Source: Cristatella mucedo (lineage: Eukaryota > Bryozoa > Phylactolaemata > Cristatellidae). Taken from it: a stretch of 61,000 bases of DNA. This document shows, piece by piece, positions 23,249 through 29,815 of this stretch; position 1 is the stretch's first letter; the number at the start of each line of letters is the position of its first letter. The stretch lies in the NCBI GenBank assembly GCA_009760855.2, contig WPIO01000060.1, positions 71,501 through 132,500 of the forward strand. Direction: 5' to 3'. Made by a program: the position numbers and the translations under genes. Below the pieces are notes generated by a model. It saw only the letters and a list, made by a program, of their open reading frames with translations, searched no databases and was not told the DNA's origin.

Positions 23249-25062
23249 TTAGGCTGGTTGGTGGAAATGAGTTATGTGACCTCTTAGCCGCACAGAGACT
23301 CTGGGAAGTCGATTTGACTCTTGATGGTGTTTTCATCTAATAGTAAGTCATTTTGGAAAACAAGCCCCCTATTACAGACAGACGTCACTAGAGTGACGCT
23401 AGGTGAACCAATCTTGAGTGTCAAGTCTTCAAACTCTGGTGATACCAGGCTTGCCCATAGCAATTACATTGGTCATACGTCTAAGTTTCACGATCCTAGT
23501 GGCCATCCAAGTGCGAATGTCTTTGGTGCAGGCGGCACGAGATTGAGTCGGATGCAGAGCAAGGCTGAAAAGGGTTAAAGGGATAGGTAGAGCCGAGTAG
23601 AAGAGTCATAGAGTCATCGGAGTAGAAATATAAGCCAAGATTTCAGAAGGCAATGACATCGGCTTGATGGAGAGCGTAGATAGTGAAAGGAAGAGGGCCG
23701 AACGTCGAAGGCTGAGGGATCCCGAATTTAAGGGGTTTCTGCATATCCGACAGCCATTTACATCCGATTGAGATGCACCTCATCTAAGGGCTTGCGGTAT
23801 GGCTGACAGCCATTTACATGTATGCTCTTGACATCTCACTTGAGATAGGACCCAACCCAGTTTAGCAATGTGCCCGTGATACTTAGGCGTGTCGAGAGGT
23901 GCTCAAAAAAGATCTGATGGCTACTTGTGTCCAGTGCTGCTGAGAGATGTGGTAGAACCAGCACAGATGTCCTAACCTAATCAGCATCGTACAGAAGATC
24001 GTTGCTAACCCAAAGCAGAGCAGTATCTTTGGGCACGGTTAGCTCTACACGTCCCGACTGGAACTTGCCAGCAGGATCTGATGAACTGAAGTCATCGTGT
24101 ACCTGCTGGACCTCCATGCATATCAAAATCGCCCGTAACCTTGACTGGGACAGTCGATAAATTTATAAAAACTAAACTTCCTTGGACCTGTAATGCTTTA
24201 ACTTAGATCCGAGATACTATCGAAAGTTGCTTCAGCAGCGGCTGCTGCTCATCTCCTTTACTTCATAATGATAATATTGCGTTTGTTATAGTGCCCTCAG
24301 AGATCTCAATCTCTTTCTAGGCACTTTACACTTTTCCTACAGACTATTGGTGGCTGATGCTTTGCTCTTTAATGTACAAGGGAGCTTGCTTTCTCAATTC
24401 TTATGCGAGGAATCTTTTGTCTTTTTTTCCAGCTGCAGGTGGAAGTCGTGCCGTGCTTGACATTCGATTAGTCATGCCGGCCATAGCTTTGCCCTTACCT
24501 AAATTCTTTCGTGTCAATCAAGGGACCTTCCTTCCCATGTCTGGTAGGACCGTCGGGCTTGGCATTTCTACGTGTGCTGCCTTCGTGGGTGCAGTTGCCT
24601 GTCATGCTGCATTCCTTGTGTGCCTGTTTGTTAGTGCTGAAATGCAGGCCTTTGTCTATTTGCCTTTCTGACGCTTCCTTTTTGACTACTCGCTTATGTG
24701 GCGAGAGGCTGAGGCTTGCTTGCACTCGACTCATCTTTGTTACTGGTCTTGTCCTCTTGCTGTGTCCAGTGCCAGTTCTGCTTTTGACAGTCGTCCTGTA
24801 TCTCTAGTGCACCGTCTCTTTCCCGGTCTCTTTCTCTATCTCTTTCACCGTTGCTTGCCCACGGCATATTATACTGGTTTTGCCCATCTACTTTCTTACA
24901 GGCATCCCACCTCCACCGTACAGCAATTACAACGATAACTTGTCCTATTGGCAGCTCCAGCCGGATGCAAACAGCCGGCAGGAATGTGCCGAGCTGCTTC
25001 GTCCACCGGCCTACAGCCTGGTACTTCATAATTTTTTTGGCATGGCAGTGAACATGTTTTAA
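1..25062 (+). CDS. ARRDC: Alpha-arrestin (ARRDC family), 3' part of the gene, six exons
   Basis: Joined exons 1-55, 4726-4828, 11259-11399, 15512-15627, 20334-20487 and 24902-25062 read as one 242-residue frame ending in TAA. Each junction has AG/GT signals and matching phase (0, 1, 1, 0, 1). The order of blocks is that of ARRDC2/3/4-type arrestins: end of the inter-domain linker (residues 1-18), start of the arrestin-C domain with ERSGYSPGD (about 46-54), the AEFEN strand (about 59), an NCSILKVQY strand (about 127), VALPVTIG at the domain end, then a tail with PPSY (178-181), PPPY (193-196) and PPAY (224-227). Family members are membrane-associated adaptors that bring NEDD4-type ubiquitin ligases to receptors through PPxY-WW contacts. 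The N-terminal arrestin domain (about 170 residues) must lie left of the window. Family assignment is firm; the exact paralogue and the last exon's 3' end are inferred. Confidence 0.85.
586..700 (+). mobile_element. LINE-B 3' end with internal GA expansion
   Basis: The fragment begins CCTTTGCAGCAAATGTAAAG and ends TTCTCTGAGGGCACTTTATC plus ATTATTATTA, the LINE-B terminus. The inner loop AGAAAGAGATTGAG has been replaced by about 30 bp of GA repeat and a G run. It is 5'-truncated at nearly the same base as the fragment at 31832. Confidence 0.8.
820..1017 (+). repeat. Dispersed repeat, copy 1 (inverted copy at 7951-8205)
   Basis: The reverse complement of 7951-8205 matches this stretch over roughly 200 bp, including TGTGTGCAGTCGACTGCCCT and AGCCCTCCCCTTGTAGGATA. 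No ORF or tRNA-like promoter was seen in it. Family unknown. Confidence 0.7.
1377..1478 (+). repeat. 51-bp tandem duplication
   Basis: Two almost identical units start GCTGACGGTCCAGACCATTT at 1377 and 1428. They differ at one A/G position near the end of the unit. Confidence 0.9.
2106..2227 (+). repeat. (GA)n microsatellite
   Basis: An imperfect purine stretch is followed by about 43 uninterrupted GA units from 2141 to 2227. Confidence 0.95.
2899..3042 (+). mobile_element. SINE-1, tRNA-derived
   Basis: A tRNA-like head carries box A (TGGTTTGGTTAAGTGG) and box B (GGGCTCGAGCCC at 2959-2970), the internal RNA polymerase III promoter layout. The 3' half (GAAGCGCCTGAATAGAGATT, then TTCTCTTACTGTGCTATAAA) resembles the LINE-B terminus, suggesting it was copied by that LINE's machinery. 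Confidence 0.8.
3904..3988 (+). repeat. 28-bp tandem repeat, about three units
   Basis: Units contain GACCGTCATGATCGG followed by A-GGGGTTTTCCA. The first unit is diverged. Confidence 0.8.
4726..4828 (+). CDS. ARRDC: Alpha-arrestin exon, start of arrestin-C domain
   Basis: A pyrimidine-rich acceptor (CTGTCTTCTTTCAG) precedes 34 codons plus one base. They encode [20 protein letters not shown] followed by ERSGYSPG. The pattern Cys, aromatic, Gly-x-Ile, strand, ER-GY-PG is diagnostic of the first arrestin-C strands. The donor is G|GTACGT, and this donor is the first unit of a 19-bp tandem array that continues into the intron. Confidence 0.85.
4829..5019 (+). repeat. 19-bp minisatellite that includes the exon's splice donor
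   Basis: About ten units of the form GTACGTGCAATGCATGCTG follow the arrestin exon directly. The real donor GT at 4829 is unit 1; unit starts at 4848, 4867, 4886 and 4905 repeat GTACGT or GCACGT. Later units (from 4924) are progressively mutated. Two 16-bp units (GTGTGGTGGCGCGCTG-like) follow at about 5020-5053. There are no spacers, so it is not a CRISPR array. Confidence 0.9.
6020..6165 (-). mobile_element. LINE-B 3' end, antisense
   Basis: The tail (CACTTTTATGGCACCCCAAG then AGAACTAAATCTCTTTCTTG on the + strand) is followed by 3' UTR remnants (CACACATAAGCAC). Diverged and truncated. Confidence 0.6.
6166..7621 (+). pseudogene. LINE-B reverse transcriptase pseudogene with tail
   Basis: With several frameshifts the + strand reads RT blocks in order: a conserved [15 protein letters not shown]-like block near 6250, motif A as [13 protein letters not shown] near 6430, YADDT near 6680, [20 protein letters not shown] near 6780 and a [13 protein letters not shown]-like block near 7205. 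It ends with the LINE-B tail and ATTATTATTA at 7600-7620. It is too broken to be active. Confidence 0.75.
7951..8205 (-). repeat. Dispersed repeat, copy 2 (inverted relative to 820-1017)
   Basis: The - strand matches 820-1017 in both its outer and central parts. A G-rich run (8206-8221) follows. Confidence 0.65.
8230..8400 (+). pseudogene. LINE-C reverse transcriptase fragment
   Basis: A frame reads [20 protein letters not shown] and [10 protein letters not shown], the RT motif A region. It matches the antisense copy around 23850-23960 more closely than LINE-B, so I treat it as a separate family. Confidence 0.6.
8405..8695 (+). mobile_element. LINE-A 3' coding end fragment
   Basis: It carries the C-terminal LINE-A block: LWNSLPQF-like, then [19 protein letters not shown] and [15 protein letters not shown] in shifted frames. 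Truncated on both sides. Confidence 0.7.
8700..9690 (+). pseudogene. LINE-C/B-like RT pseudogene and 3' end
   Basis: Broken frames give [30 protein letters not shown] and later blocks equivalent to the LINE-B C terminus. The end (TTACTAACCAGGGGTCC near 9612) is shared with 52495-52540, suggesting the same 3' UTR. A 13-bp unit (ATGACTTTCACAT) is tandemly repeated three times at 9208-9251. Confidence 0.5.
9684..9965 (-). mobile_element. LINE-A 3' end, antisense
   Basis: It starts with the (ATTAC)n-type tail read backwards (TTAATGTAATGTATCTCCGT) and continues through the C-terminal coding block. It is 5'-truncated near 9965. Confidence 0.8.
10120..10475 (-). mobile_element. LINE-B coding fragment, antisense
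   Basis: The + strand shows the LINE-B C-terminal block in reverse (GTCAAGTCAGGGGATGTCTG and CACGGTCTCCAAGGATTTGA). It lacks the 3' tail. Confidence 0.6.
10563..10660 (+). repeat. GT-rich microsatellite
   Basis: Imperfect GT/GCGT repeat; all frames stay open because of composition, so the ORFs here are not genes. Confidence 0.9.
11259..11399 (+). CDS. ARRDC: Alpha-arrestin exon, arrestin-C middle
   Basis: Acceptor TTTTGTCGTTTCAG and donor G|GTAAGC flank a phase 1 to phase 1 exon. It encodes [20 protein letters not shown] and then [20 protein letters not shown]. This matches the family pattern in which an acidic strand ending in E-N is followed by S-S/T-R, a Y-Q strand and a K-rich stretch. 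It completes the GYSPGD motif begun in the previous exon. Confidence 0.88.
11543..13420 (-). pseudogene. LINE-B, longest 5' extent, antisense
   Basis: The tail with TAATAATAA is at 11543-11630. Reading leftward on the - strand gives the stop after [20 protein letters not shown], the [20 protein letters not shown] block, and RT motif [15 protein letters not shown] near 12725. Further 5' is the domain before the RT ([20 protein letters not shown] near 13370). Frameshifts and stops make it inactive, but it shows coding sequence that most copies have lost. A short internal duplication lies at about 13050-13115. Confidence 0.8.
13560..13665 (+). repeat. 40-41 bp tandem repeat
   Basis: ATTGCTATGACATTGATTT recurs at 13560, 13600 and 13641 with diverged remainders. 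Confidence 0.9.
14785..15116 (+). repeat. Pyrimidine-rich stretch plus (GT)n
   Basis: About 250 bp of CT-rich sequence runs into a GT microsatellite from 15037. Open frames in it reflect low complexity. Confidence 0.9.
15512..15627 (+). CDS. ARRDC: Alpha-arrestin exon, NCSILKVQY strand
   Basis: Acceptor CCATCTTGTAG, donor AAG|GTATTT. The exon opens in phase 1 and ends in phase 0. It encodes [20 protein letters not shown] followed by LKVQYFVK, the equivalent of the family segment in which 'K-IPP--PSI-DC-II-V-Y-L' leads to the last beta strands. It was found because the preceding and following exons left exactly this block missing. Confidence 0.85.
16020..17005 (-). mobile_element. Diverged LINE-B, antisense
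   Basis: The tail (GCCCCAAGAGAACCAATCTC) is at 16040-16080. It is followed by degenerate matches to the LINE-B C terminus and the RT end. No long frame survives. Confidence 0.6.
17024..18257 (-). pseudogene. LINE-B with RT core, antisense
   Basis: From its 5' end the - strand reads [55 protein letters not shown] and [20 protein letters not shown] in one frame, then the C-terminal block in a second frame. The 3' UTR and hairpin tail (17040-17095) are well preserved. It is disrupted by frameshifts and truncated 5' at a CA repeat. Confidence 0.85.
18258..18339 (+). repeat. (CA)n microsatellite
   Basis: 41 uninterrupted CA units directly next to the truncated LINE-B. Confidence 0.97.
18712..19467 (-). 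pseudogene. LINE-B C-terminal half, antisense
   Basis: One frame covers [20 protein letters not shown] through [20 protein letters not shown] and a stop. The copy at 54124-55203 shares its subfamily changes (AGGCAGTTCCAGGCTTTGGG). The RT core is missing. Confidence 0.85.
20334..20487 (+). CDS. ARRDC: Alpha-arrestin exon, end of arrestin-C and first PPxY
   Basis: A strong acceptor (CTTGTCTCTCTCCTTGCGCACAG across its last 23 bases) and a consensus donor G|GTAAGA bound 51 codons plus one base. They encode [17 protein letters not shown], the final strands of the domain, and then [13 protein letters not shown], which contains a PPSY motif. In the family a V/L-P-hVIGT strand is followed by a flexible tail with PPxY motifs. 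Confidence 0.85.
21155..21362 (+). repeat. (TA)n / (CATA)n microsatellite
   Basis: About 200 bp of TATA with ATACATAC interruptions, followed by GA-rich sequence. Confidence 0.97.
21590..21862 (+). mobile_element. LINE-B tail and C-terminal fragment
   Basis: TTAGAAAGAGATTGAGTTCT and a TTATTATTATTA tail at 21600-21660 are followed by a second short piece. That piece encodes [20 protein letters not shown] and FLTAFASSL, the LINE-B protein end. Confidence 0.65.
21863..21915 (-). mobile_element. LINE-B/SINE-type tail fragment, antisense
   Basis: CATAGTGCCCTAAGAGAACT is the reverse of the shared tail. It is too short to say LINE or SINE. Confidence 0.4.
22124..22357 (+). repeat. (CT)n with (CTCCCT)n core
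   Basis: 234 bp of pure pyrimidine on the + strand, mirror-symmetric in composition. The long open frames across it are artefacts of the repeat. Confidence 0.97.
22555..22607. repeat. Inverted repeat, 24-bp arms with one mismatch
   Basis: TCAGGGTGCAGCAGCAGC (22561-22578) pairs exactly with 22584-22601. Outward extension to 22555 and 22607 adds one mismatch. The loop is 5 nt. Confidence 0.9.
22945..24175 (-). pseudogene. LINE-C, antisense
   Basis: The - strand C-terminal block ([18 protein letters not shown] then [17 protein letters not shown]) mirrors the LINE-B ending in diverged form. RT remnants follow at 23340-24170, including the equivalent of [20 protein letters not shown] near 23900. 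A GT repeat (23204-23247) sits inside. Confidence 0.6.
23204..23247 (+). repeat. (GT)n microsatellite inside LINE-C
   Basis: 22 uninterrupted GT units. Confidence 0.95.
24262..24338 (-). mobile_element. LINE-B tail, antisense
   Basis: GTGCCCTCAGAGATCTCAAT and CTCTTTCTAGGCACTTTACA form the reversed terminal hairpin. Nothing else of the element remains. Confidence 0.7.
24902..25062 (+). CDS. ARRDC: Alpha-arrestin last exon, PPxY tail
   Basis: Acceptor TACTTTCTTACAG is followed in phase 1 by [14 protein letters not shown], a polar stretch and LLRPPAYS, giving two PPxY motifs about 30 residues apart near the C terminus, as in ARRDC2/3/4. The frame continues 15 residues to TAA at 25060-25062. 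A weak donor (CTG|GTACTT at 25021) could instead splice to the strong acceptor before 25459, where the frame would end after two residues (TAG at 25465). Both versions keep the PPxY motifs. Confidence 0.78.
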
Positions 25063-26235
25063 TGTATGATTCCATTGGATTATCTGAAAATATGCTGGTT
25101 TCTTTGCAGACTGTGGCCAGATCGAGCAATTGATGAACAATCATGATGCTAGCGGGAGCATGATAAGGGTTTCCATTTCATGTCAGTGTCGTCCATTGAC
25201 TGGCTTCACGAGCTTAACGTCCTTGGTGGCTGTGCTGTACTACAGAAGCTGTGACGTGTCTGGTTCTCACGGGTGACCCCTACGAGCTTGCCATTACGGT
25301 GTAACCATAACTTGACTTTGTCGAGCTAGTAGTGCAAGCTGCTTGCCGACGTATGCTGTCGCCGCTGCTTTTAATGATTGGTACTGTTTTCTTGCTGCCG
25401 GTCATCTTCCGTGGCAGTCATTGCCGTTATGTTTTCTCTCTATCTTTTGTTGCCACAGCCGTCGTAGTCGTTGGCCGCTCGGACCTCGGCCGTGCTGCCA
25501 GATGATGGGCCTGTGATAGCTGCTTACTCTTGAATTCGTTGTCAGTTCTCATTGCTCTGGCCTGGACCCGTGTGTGTGTGCGGACAGATAGAAGAAAATG
25601 ACCGCAGGTCAGTGGGGACCGGCATCTTTATGTGGCCGAATATTGTCTCAAAGAGTGCACTATAATGAGCTAGAATTGATAGGCCAGCGCTGGCTGTTTT
25701 TTTTATATTCGCCGCCGTGTGCCTCCGATGAGCCTGCCAGGAGCATGCCTCGTGCCGATGCTCTGCGTACGTGTCGCGATTCAGATTTTGACAATTAAAA
25801 CCTGAAATGGGGCTGCTTGTCATTGTTTCTCACTGCTTCGGATGTGCTCCGCTGTACTGGTAATGAAATCGACGGTTTTTCAGGCCTTCCCATCGCCAGT
25901 ATTGCACTCCTTGCTGGAATTGTATTCATTATATATAAACTAGTTTGTCGGTTTCAGCGCCTGAATACCGTCCAATCGGTTGGCCACGCAGTACGATTGC
26001 TGCAAGCTGCTTGGGAGCTGAGCTATTTGGGCCACGTCGTTTTTGAGCGGATGTTTGTAACACTGGAAACAGGAAAAGAGGCAGTTCCATGTGGGTTAGG
26101 AGGTTTTAGTGAACCACTGCTAACTTTCCAGTTTTTCTTATCCTTGCGACCAGCCAAGCACAAGAACTCGATGCACTCCGGCCAATGAACACCACACGTT
26201 TGAAGTCGGATGGACACGTTACCACTCTCGTTGCA
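25063..26235. other. Unique DNA after the arrestin gene
   Basis: Probably 3' UTR and intergenic DNA. A strong acceptor (CTATCTTTTGTTGCCACAG) ends at 25458. An open frame at 25817-26188 (+) contains a hydrophobic run (SIALLAGIVFIIYKL) after an acceptor-like TTTTTCAG, but it lacks a convincing ATG or family match. I call no second gene here. Confidence 0.5.
25794..25799 (+). promoter_or_regulatory. Candidate poly(A) signal for the arrestin gene
   Basis: ATTAAA lies about 730 bp after the arrestin stop and is followed by T/GT-rich sequence (near 25820-25840). It is the first common poly(A) hexamer I noticed downstream on the + strand. Assignment is inferred from position only. Confidence 0.3.
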
Positions 26236-26325
26236 ATCATAATTTAATTTAATTATATTAGTAATACTAATAGGTCGTTTGGATAATGCCGTAAGAGGAC
26301 CTCATCTCTATCCAGATGTTGACTC
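26236..26325 (-). mobile_element. Diverged LINE-B/SINE-1 tail
   Basis: GGATAATGCCGTAAGAGGAC and CTCATCTCTATCCAGATG resemble the shared tail in reverse. Confidence 0.35.
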
Positions 26326-26410
26326 TCTGCAAAAGAGTCAATACCTAATGATGATCGTTCTTAGACTAAAAGACTTACAATACACATGAAGACATTCATG
26401 ACCACCGGTT

Positions 26411-26635
26411 AGTAATGTATCTCCATCTATAACTCCACAAAGCCACAAAGACGGTATGGGTGTGATGTAGGAGAGTTTTGTATAGTGAACTCAGCCTAAG
26501 AGGCTTTAGGTACGAATTCGGTAGCCAGCATATACTTTTTATCTTACGAAACAAAGAGAAAATGAGAAGCATTGCTGAGTCAGGAGAGCAGTTGAGGTAG
26601 TGAAAAGCATGGAAGTAGCTGCTCAGGACTGCTGG
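26411..26635 (-). mobile_element. LINE-A 3' end, interrupted by SINE-2
   Basis: TAATGTATCTCCATCTATAA begins the reversed LINE-A terminus. The element stops at GACTGCTGGAAA and resumes at 26823 (AAGGATGTGCCATAGTCAGC), which in intact copies are adjacent sequences. Confidence 0.8.
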
Positions 26636-26822
26636 AAATAAATAAATAAATCCTAGCTGATTTAAAAGCCTCTTTTTGTATAGCGACAGAAAAGCCTTTA
26701 TGGCTATCACCACCGCTTGCAGTGGCGATAAAGAATCGCCCACTGCAGTAATCGAACGCACGACCTCGGTACCGAGGTCGTGAAAGCAACCGCCTTACCT
26801 AGTGTGTGCCATCACGGCTCAC
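26636..26822 (-). mobile_element. SINE-2, inserted in LINE-A
   Basis: Read on the - strand: a tRNA-like head (GTGAGCCGTGATGGCACACA), a 24-bp palindrome (26759-26782), a box-B-like GTGCGTTCGATTAC, then a hairpin (GCAGTGGGCGATTC... ATCGCCACTGC) and an ATTTATTTATT tail. Copies at 35521, 43239 and 58155 confirm a family. Confidence 0.75.
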
Positions 26823-26845
26823 CAAGGATGTGCCATAGTCAGCAG

Positions 26846-27895
26846 GACCAATGGCAATGGTAACGAGCACTGAATCACGCACAAGTACGAACACAAGGCA
26901 CATAAAAGAAGCGGAGGAGAGAGAGACAAAAAGAGGGTGTGCTCGGTCACGATAGTGTAGGGGTGAGGAGCAGCGGCCGATGGGCTGCGATTGCCTCTGA
27001 CTTCGGCCCTCACATACAGAGAGGCCGTTGATTGGCTCGAGGTCCGGACGACTAACTCTCGTGCACCTGCCGCTTGTGTCTCGCGGGGCCGAGTGGGGGG
27101 GGGCGTGACCGTCGGCTATGAATTTCGGGGTCGAATCGAGGTCGCGTATGATCTGTGGCGTATCGAAGGCGTCTGGGGTGCATATGTCCCCGGGCGTTGG
27201 GTCAGGGAGCTTCCAAATGGGCGCCTAATACTGGGGGGGGGGGGGCGCCATCTGTGCAGTTCGTCCCTGGGCGGACAATATCCTGGGAACGCCGCTGCAC
27301 GGGATTACCGATATTTGAAGCAATCGATTACCAGGTGGTCCGCAGTCCCCGAAGTGGCACATGTGGCAAGACCCGAAGCCGGCTCTGATGTGCTGACGGC
27401 AACTACATTGGCGGTGCAACTCATCTGCAGCCTCTGTTTCGCTGGTGTCTTATCGGAAGCACCCATCTCACTGAACTAGCCACAATAGGTTCATGAGTAT
27501 CGAAAGTCGATTAAATTCAGTGGCTATTTAACGATAAATGGCTTAACATTAAGCTCAACTACGCTCAGAGTGGCTCGGTCGTGCTGCTGAAAATGGAATT
27601 GGTTGACTTCGCCTCGTGGGCACCACGCTAGCAGAAATAAACCGTAGTAACGGTTATAGGTATATATATCTCCCCTGTTTTCAACAGGTATATCATAATT
27701 TGGCAGACGTGGCACTCAGCATGGCTCTATCGTCGTAACAGTACAATAAATATCACAAACGGCACAGCATAAGCGTGATATCGGCGAATTTATGCTTACG
27801 CTACGGATTCTCTCTGGGACCCACTCCCGCATTCACGTTCAAAACAATGTCGGTTGATTTTTATCTATGAGTCATTTACTCCTACACGTAGGTGA
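26846..27895. other. No gene recognised
   Basis: Contains a G run (27230-27245) and an open frame at 26991-27479 (+) that matches nothing I know and crosses the G run. Unique sequence otherwise. Confidence 0.5.
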
Positions 27896-28070
27896 TGAAT
27901 AAATGTACATAAATATAATTCATTTTATAGCGCCCTAAGAGAGTTGAATCTCTACTCAGGCACTTCACATGTGCCACTGGGCTCGAGCCCACGGCCTGGA
28001 CCATCAAATAAATTCACACTGACCTTGGTTCCAAGCGAGCACCTTAACCGCTGGGCCAAACCAGTGCAGC
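27896..28070 (-). mobile_element. SINE-1, antisense
   Basis: The reversed tail (TAGCGCCCTAAGAGAGTTGA) comes first, then box B (GGGCTCGAGCCC at 27979-27990) and the box A head (ACCTTAACCGCTGGGCCAAA). It is full length. Confidence 0.8.
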
Positions 28071-28479
28071 ATACAGTAAAAATTAAATTCAGAAGAAAAG
28101 CTTGTGTGCAGTAATCGTACTCCGAACCTGGAATATTGTCTCGATGGCAACTATTTCTTCGGTGTCTACCATAAGTTACATTCGTTGACTAACACTCGTT
28201 TGAGTAGTGACTCACTCACCGAATCTCAATATGAAGTGAATTGTGGAGTGCCTGCCATTGCCGGAGTTCCCGCCAACTCTGTCGGCGCCTGAGCTACTGC
28301 AACCCCTACGCGCCGGTTAGCCTACATCCAGCTGCATCCAGCAATCGGCTGCATGCAGTTTAGTACACCCCACGAACCACCCACAGAGATGCACTGTCCA
28401 CCACCCGCAGATGCACCCTGGGTATTCGTCTACTGCGCAGTCGTAGTGACTCACCGTGCCTCATCGCAGCCTCAACATT
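28071..28479. other. No gene recognised
   Basis: Unique sequence between SINE-1 and the endonuclease remnant; part may be the LINE's further 5' region. Confidence 0.4.
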
Positions 28480-29110
28480 TTTTAATTGGCCACCCGGTGG
28501 CATTGGACTGCGTCTTGTCGTCAGCCGGTTAAATGTCCGCTCACTAAAATCCAAAGGGCTATTTATTCGTATCCAGGTTTTCCTGGAAAAACAAGATGCA
28601 TTTCTTCCGACCTAAATACGCGGATGCCTCCCTGCTCTGATGGTTCGTCGTCTGAGACCACCTGCCGGTTGTCTCATTATTTCATTGCATGCGGTCTGCA
28701 AAAAGCGACGATGCTGATTTTGTCGTTGCTCGCGACTCACTCACCTACAGCTTTACCGGCAGCTTTTCGCCCGGGTCTTCATTTACATCAGATGTTGCCA
28801 TCAGATCCCTATCAAAGACCGGGCATCTTAAAAGTTCTAAGATACACAGATCCCCCCATCGAGCTATCTAAGCTTGTTTATGGAAGACTTAAAGTAGGTC
28901 CTCAACACGATATTCCCATATGCCGGTCGTGTTGATTAATGACGATTTTAACATTCGCATTGATGACGCTAGCAGTAGTTAAGTTCGTTCATTTCTTGAG
29001 GTCTCGGGAATTTTGATTCTGTTCAGCACGTTTGTCATGCAACTCATGTCGGTAGCCATATTCTAGATGGTGGTGGCTATATTCAGGATCTCGCGATAAA
29101 AAACAATGTC
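28480..29110 (+). pseudogene. LINE endonuclease (EEP) domain remnant
   Basis: The + strand reads RLNVRSLKSKGLFI near 28522, the usual start of a CR1/L2-type endonuclease. Downstream come DDFNIRIDDAS near 28945 (family GDFN motif) and QHVCHATHVGSHILD near 29020 (the GH-LD block with the catalytic His). Stops and frameshifts break it. It is the only endonuclease domain found; which LINE it belongs to is unknown, since all other copies are 5'-truncated before this domain. Confidence 0.7.
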
Positions 29111-29126
29111 CACCCTAGTGACCGTA

Positions 29127-29815
29127 ATAATAATAATAATAATAACACATAACTTGATAAAGCGCGCTCAGAGAACTCAATCTCTTTCTAGGCACTTTAC
29201 ATTTGCTGCAAAGGGAAATGCAATTGAATGATGAGTAATATCATGCTTGATAAACAACATGCTTGATAAACACGGTTAGGGGTGACGCGCACAGGGTCAG
29301 CATGCAAATGTGGTTAGTGGCAGCATGCAACAGTGTCAGCACGCATAAGCACATCAAAAACGAGTCACAGGGACCCACTAAATGCTGTCCTAAATAGGTG
29401 TGTTTTTAAGTTCTTTTTAAATGTGGTCAAGTCAGGGGATGTTGTAACGCAAGTCGGGAGTAAGTTCCAAGCTTTGGAAGCATGAGAACTAAATGCACGG
29501 TCTGCAAAGGATTTGAGGTGTGTACGAGATATTGGTAAACTGTTGGATTCCGAAAAGCGGGTGGTACTCTGCTTGGCTTGGTGGGGGAGTAGATCAGAGA
29601 GATAGGCAGGAGTCAAAGAATGAAGGGACCTAAAAGTGAGCGACAAAACCTTGAAGTCGATCCGTTGCTTGACTGGTAGCCAGTGTAGGTCGGCGAGAAG
29701 TGGTGGGATGTGGCAACTGCGACGCTCACGACAGACAAGCCTAGCTGCGGAATTTTGCACCGGGTTTAATCGGCTGATTGCACATGGCGGTAGGCCAGCA
29801 AGCATAATTTCTTGC
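29127..29815 (-). pseudogene. LINE-B C-terminal half, antisense
   Basis: (TAA)n and the hairpin tail at 29127-29205 are followed by a clean - strand frame from [20 protein letters not shown] to [14 protein letters not shown] and a stop at 29365. It is truncated 5' within the RT-connected region. Confidence 0.85.

Larger units (their letters stand above)
20488..24901 (+). other. Arrestin intron with AT and CT microsatellites and LINE-C
   Basis: Contents: a TA/CATA microsatellite (21155-21362), small LINE-B tails (21590-21910), a very long CT/CTCCCT block (22124-22357), a near-perfect hairpin (22555-22607), an antisense LINE-C (22945-24175) and a LINE-B tail (24262-24338). 20488-21150 and 24340-24901 are unique; no extra arrestin exon was found there, although a phase 1-1 exon could be inserted without breaking the frame. 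Confidence 0.6.

Noticed and set aside
25817-26188. Possible membrane protein exon with a hydrophobic run
   Set aside because: No initiating ATG in frame, no family match and no supporting second exon; kept only as a note.
27896-28070. True tRNA gene
   Set aside because: Box A/B signals are present but no cloverleaf or anticodon arm can be formed; the element recurs with a LINE-like tail, so it is a SINE.
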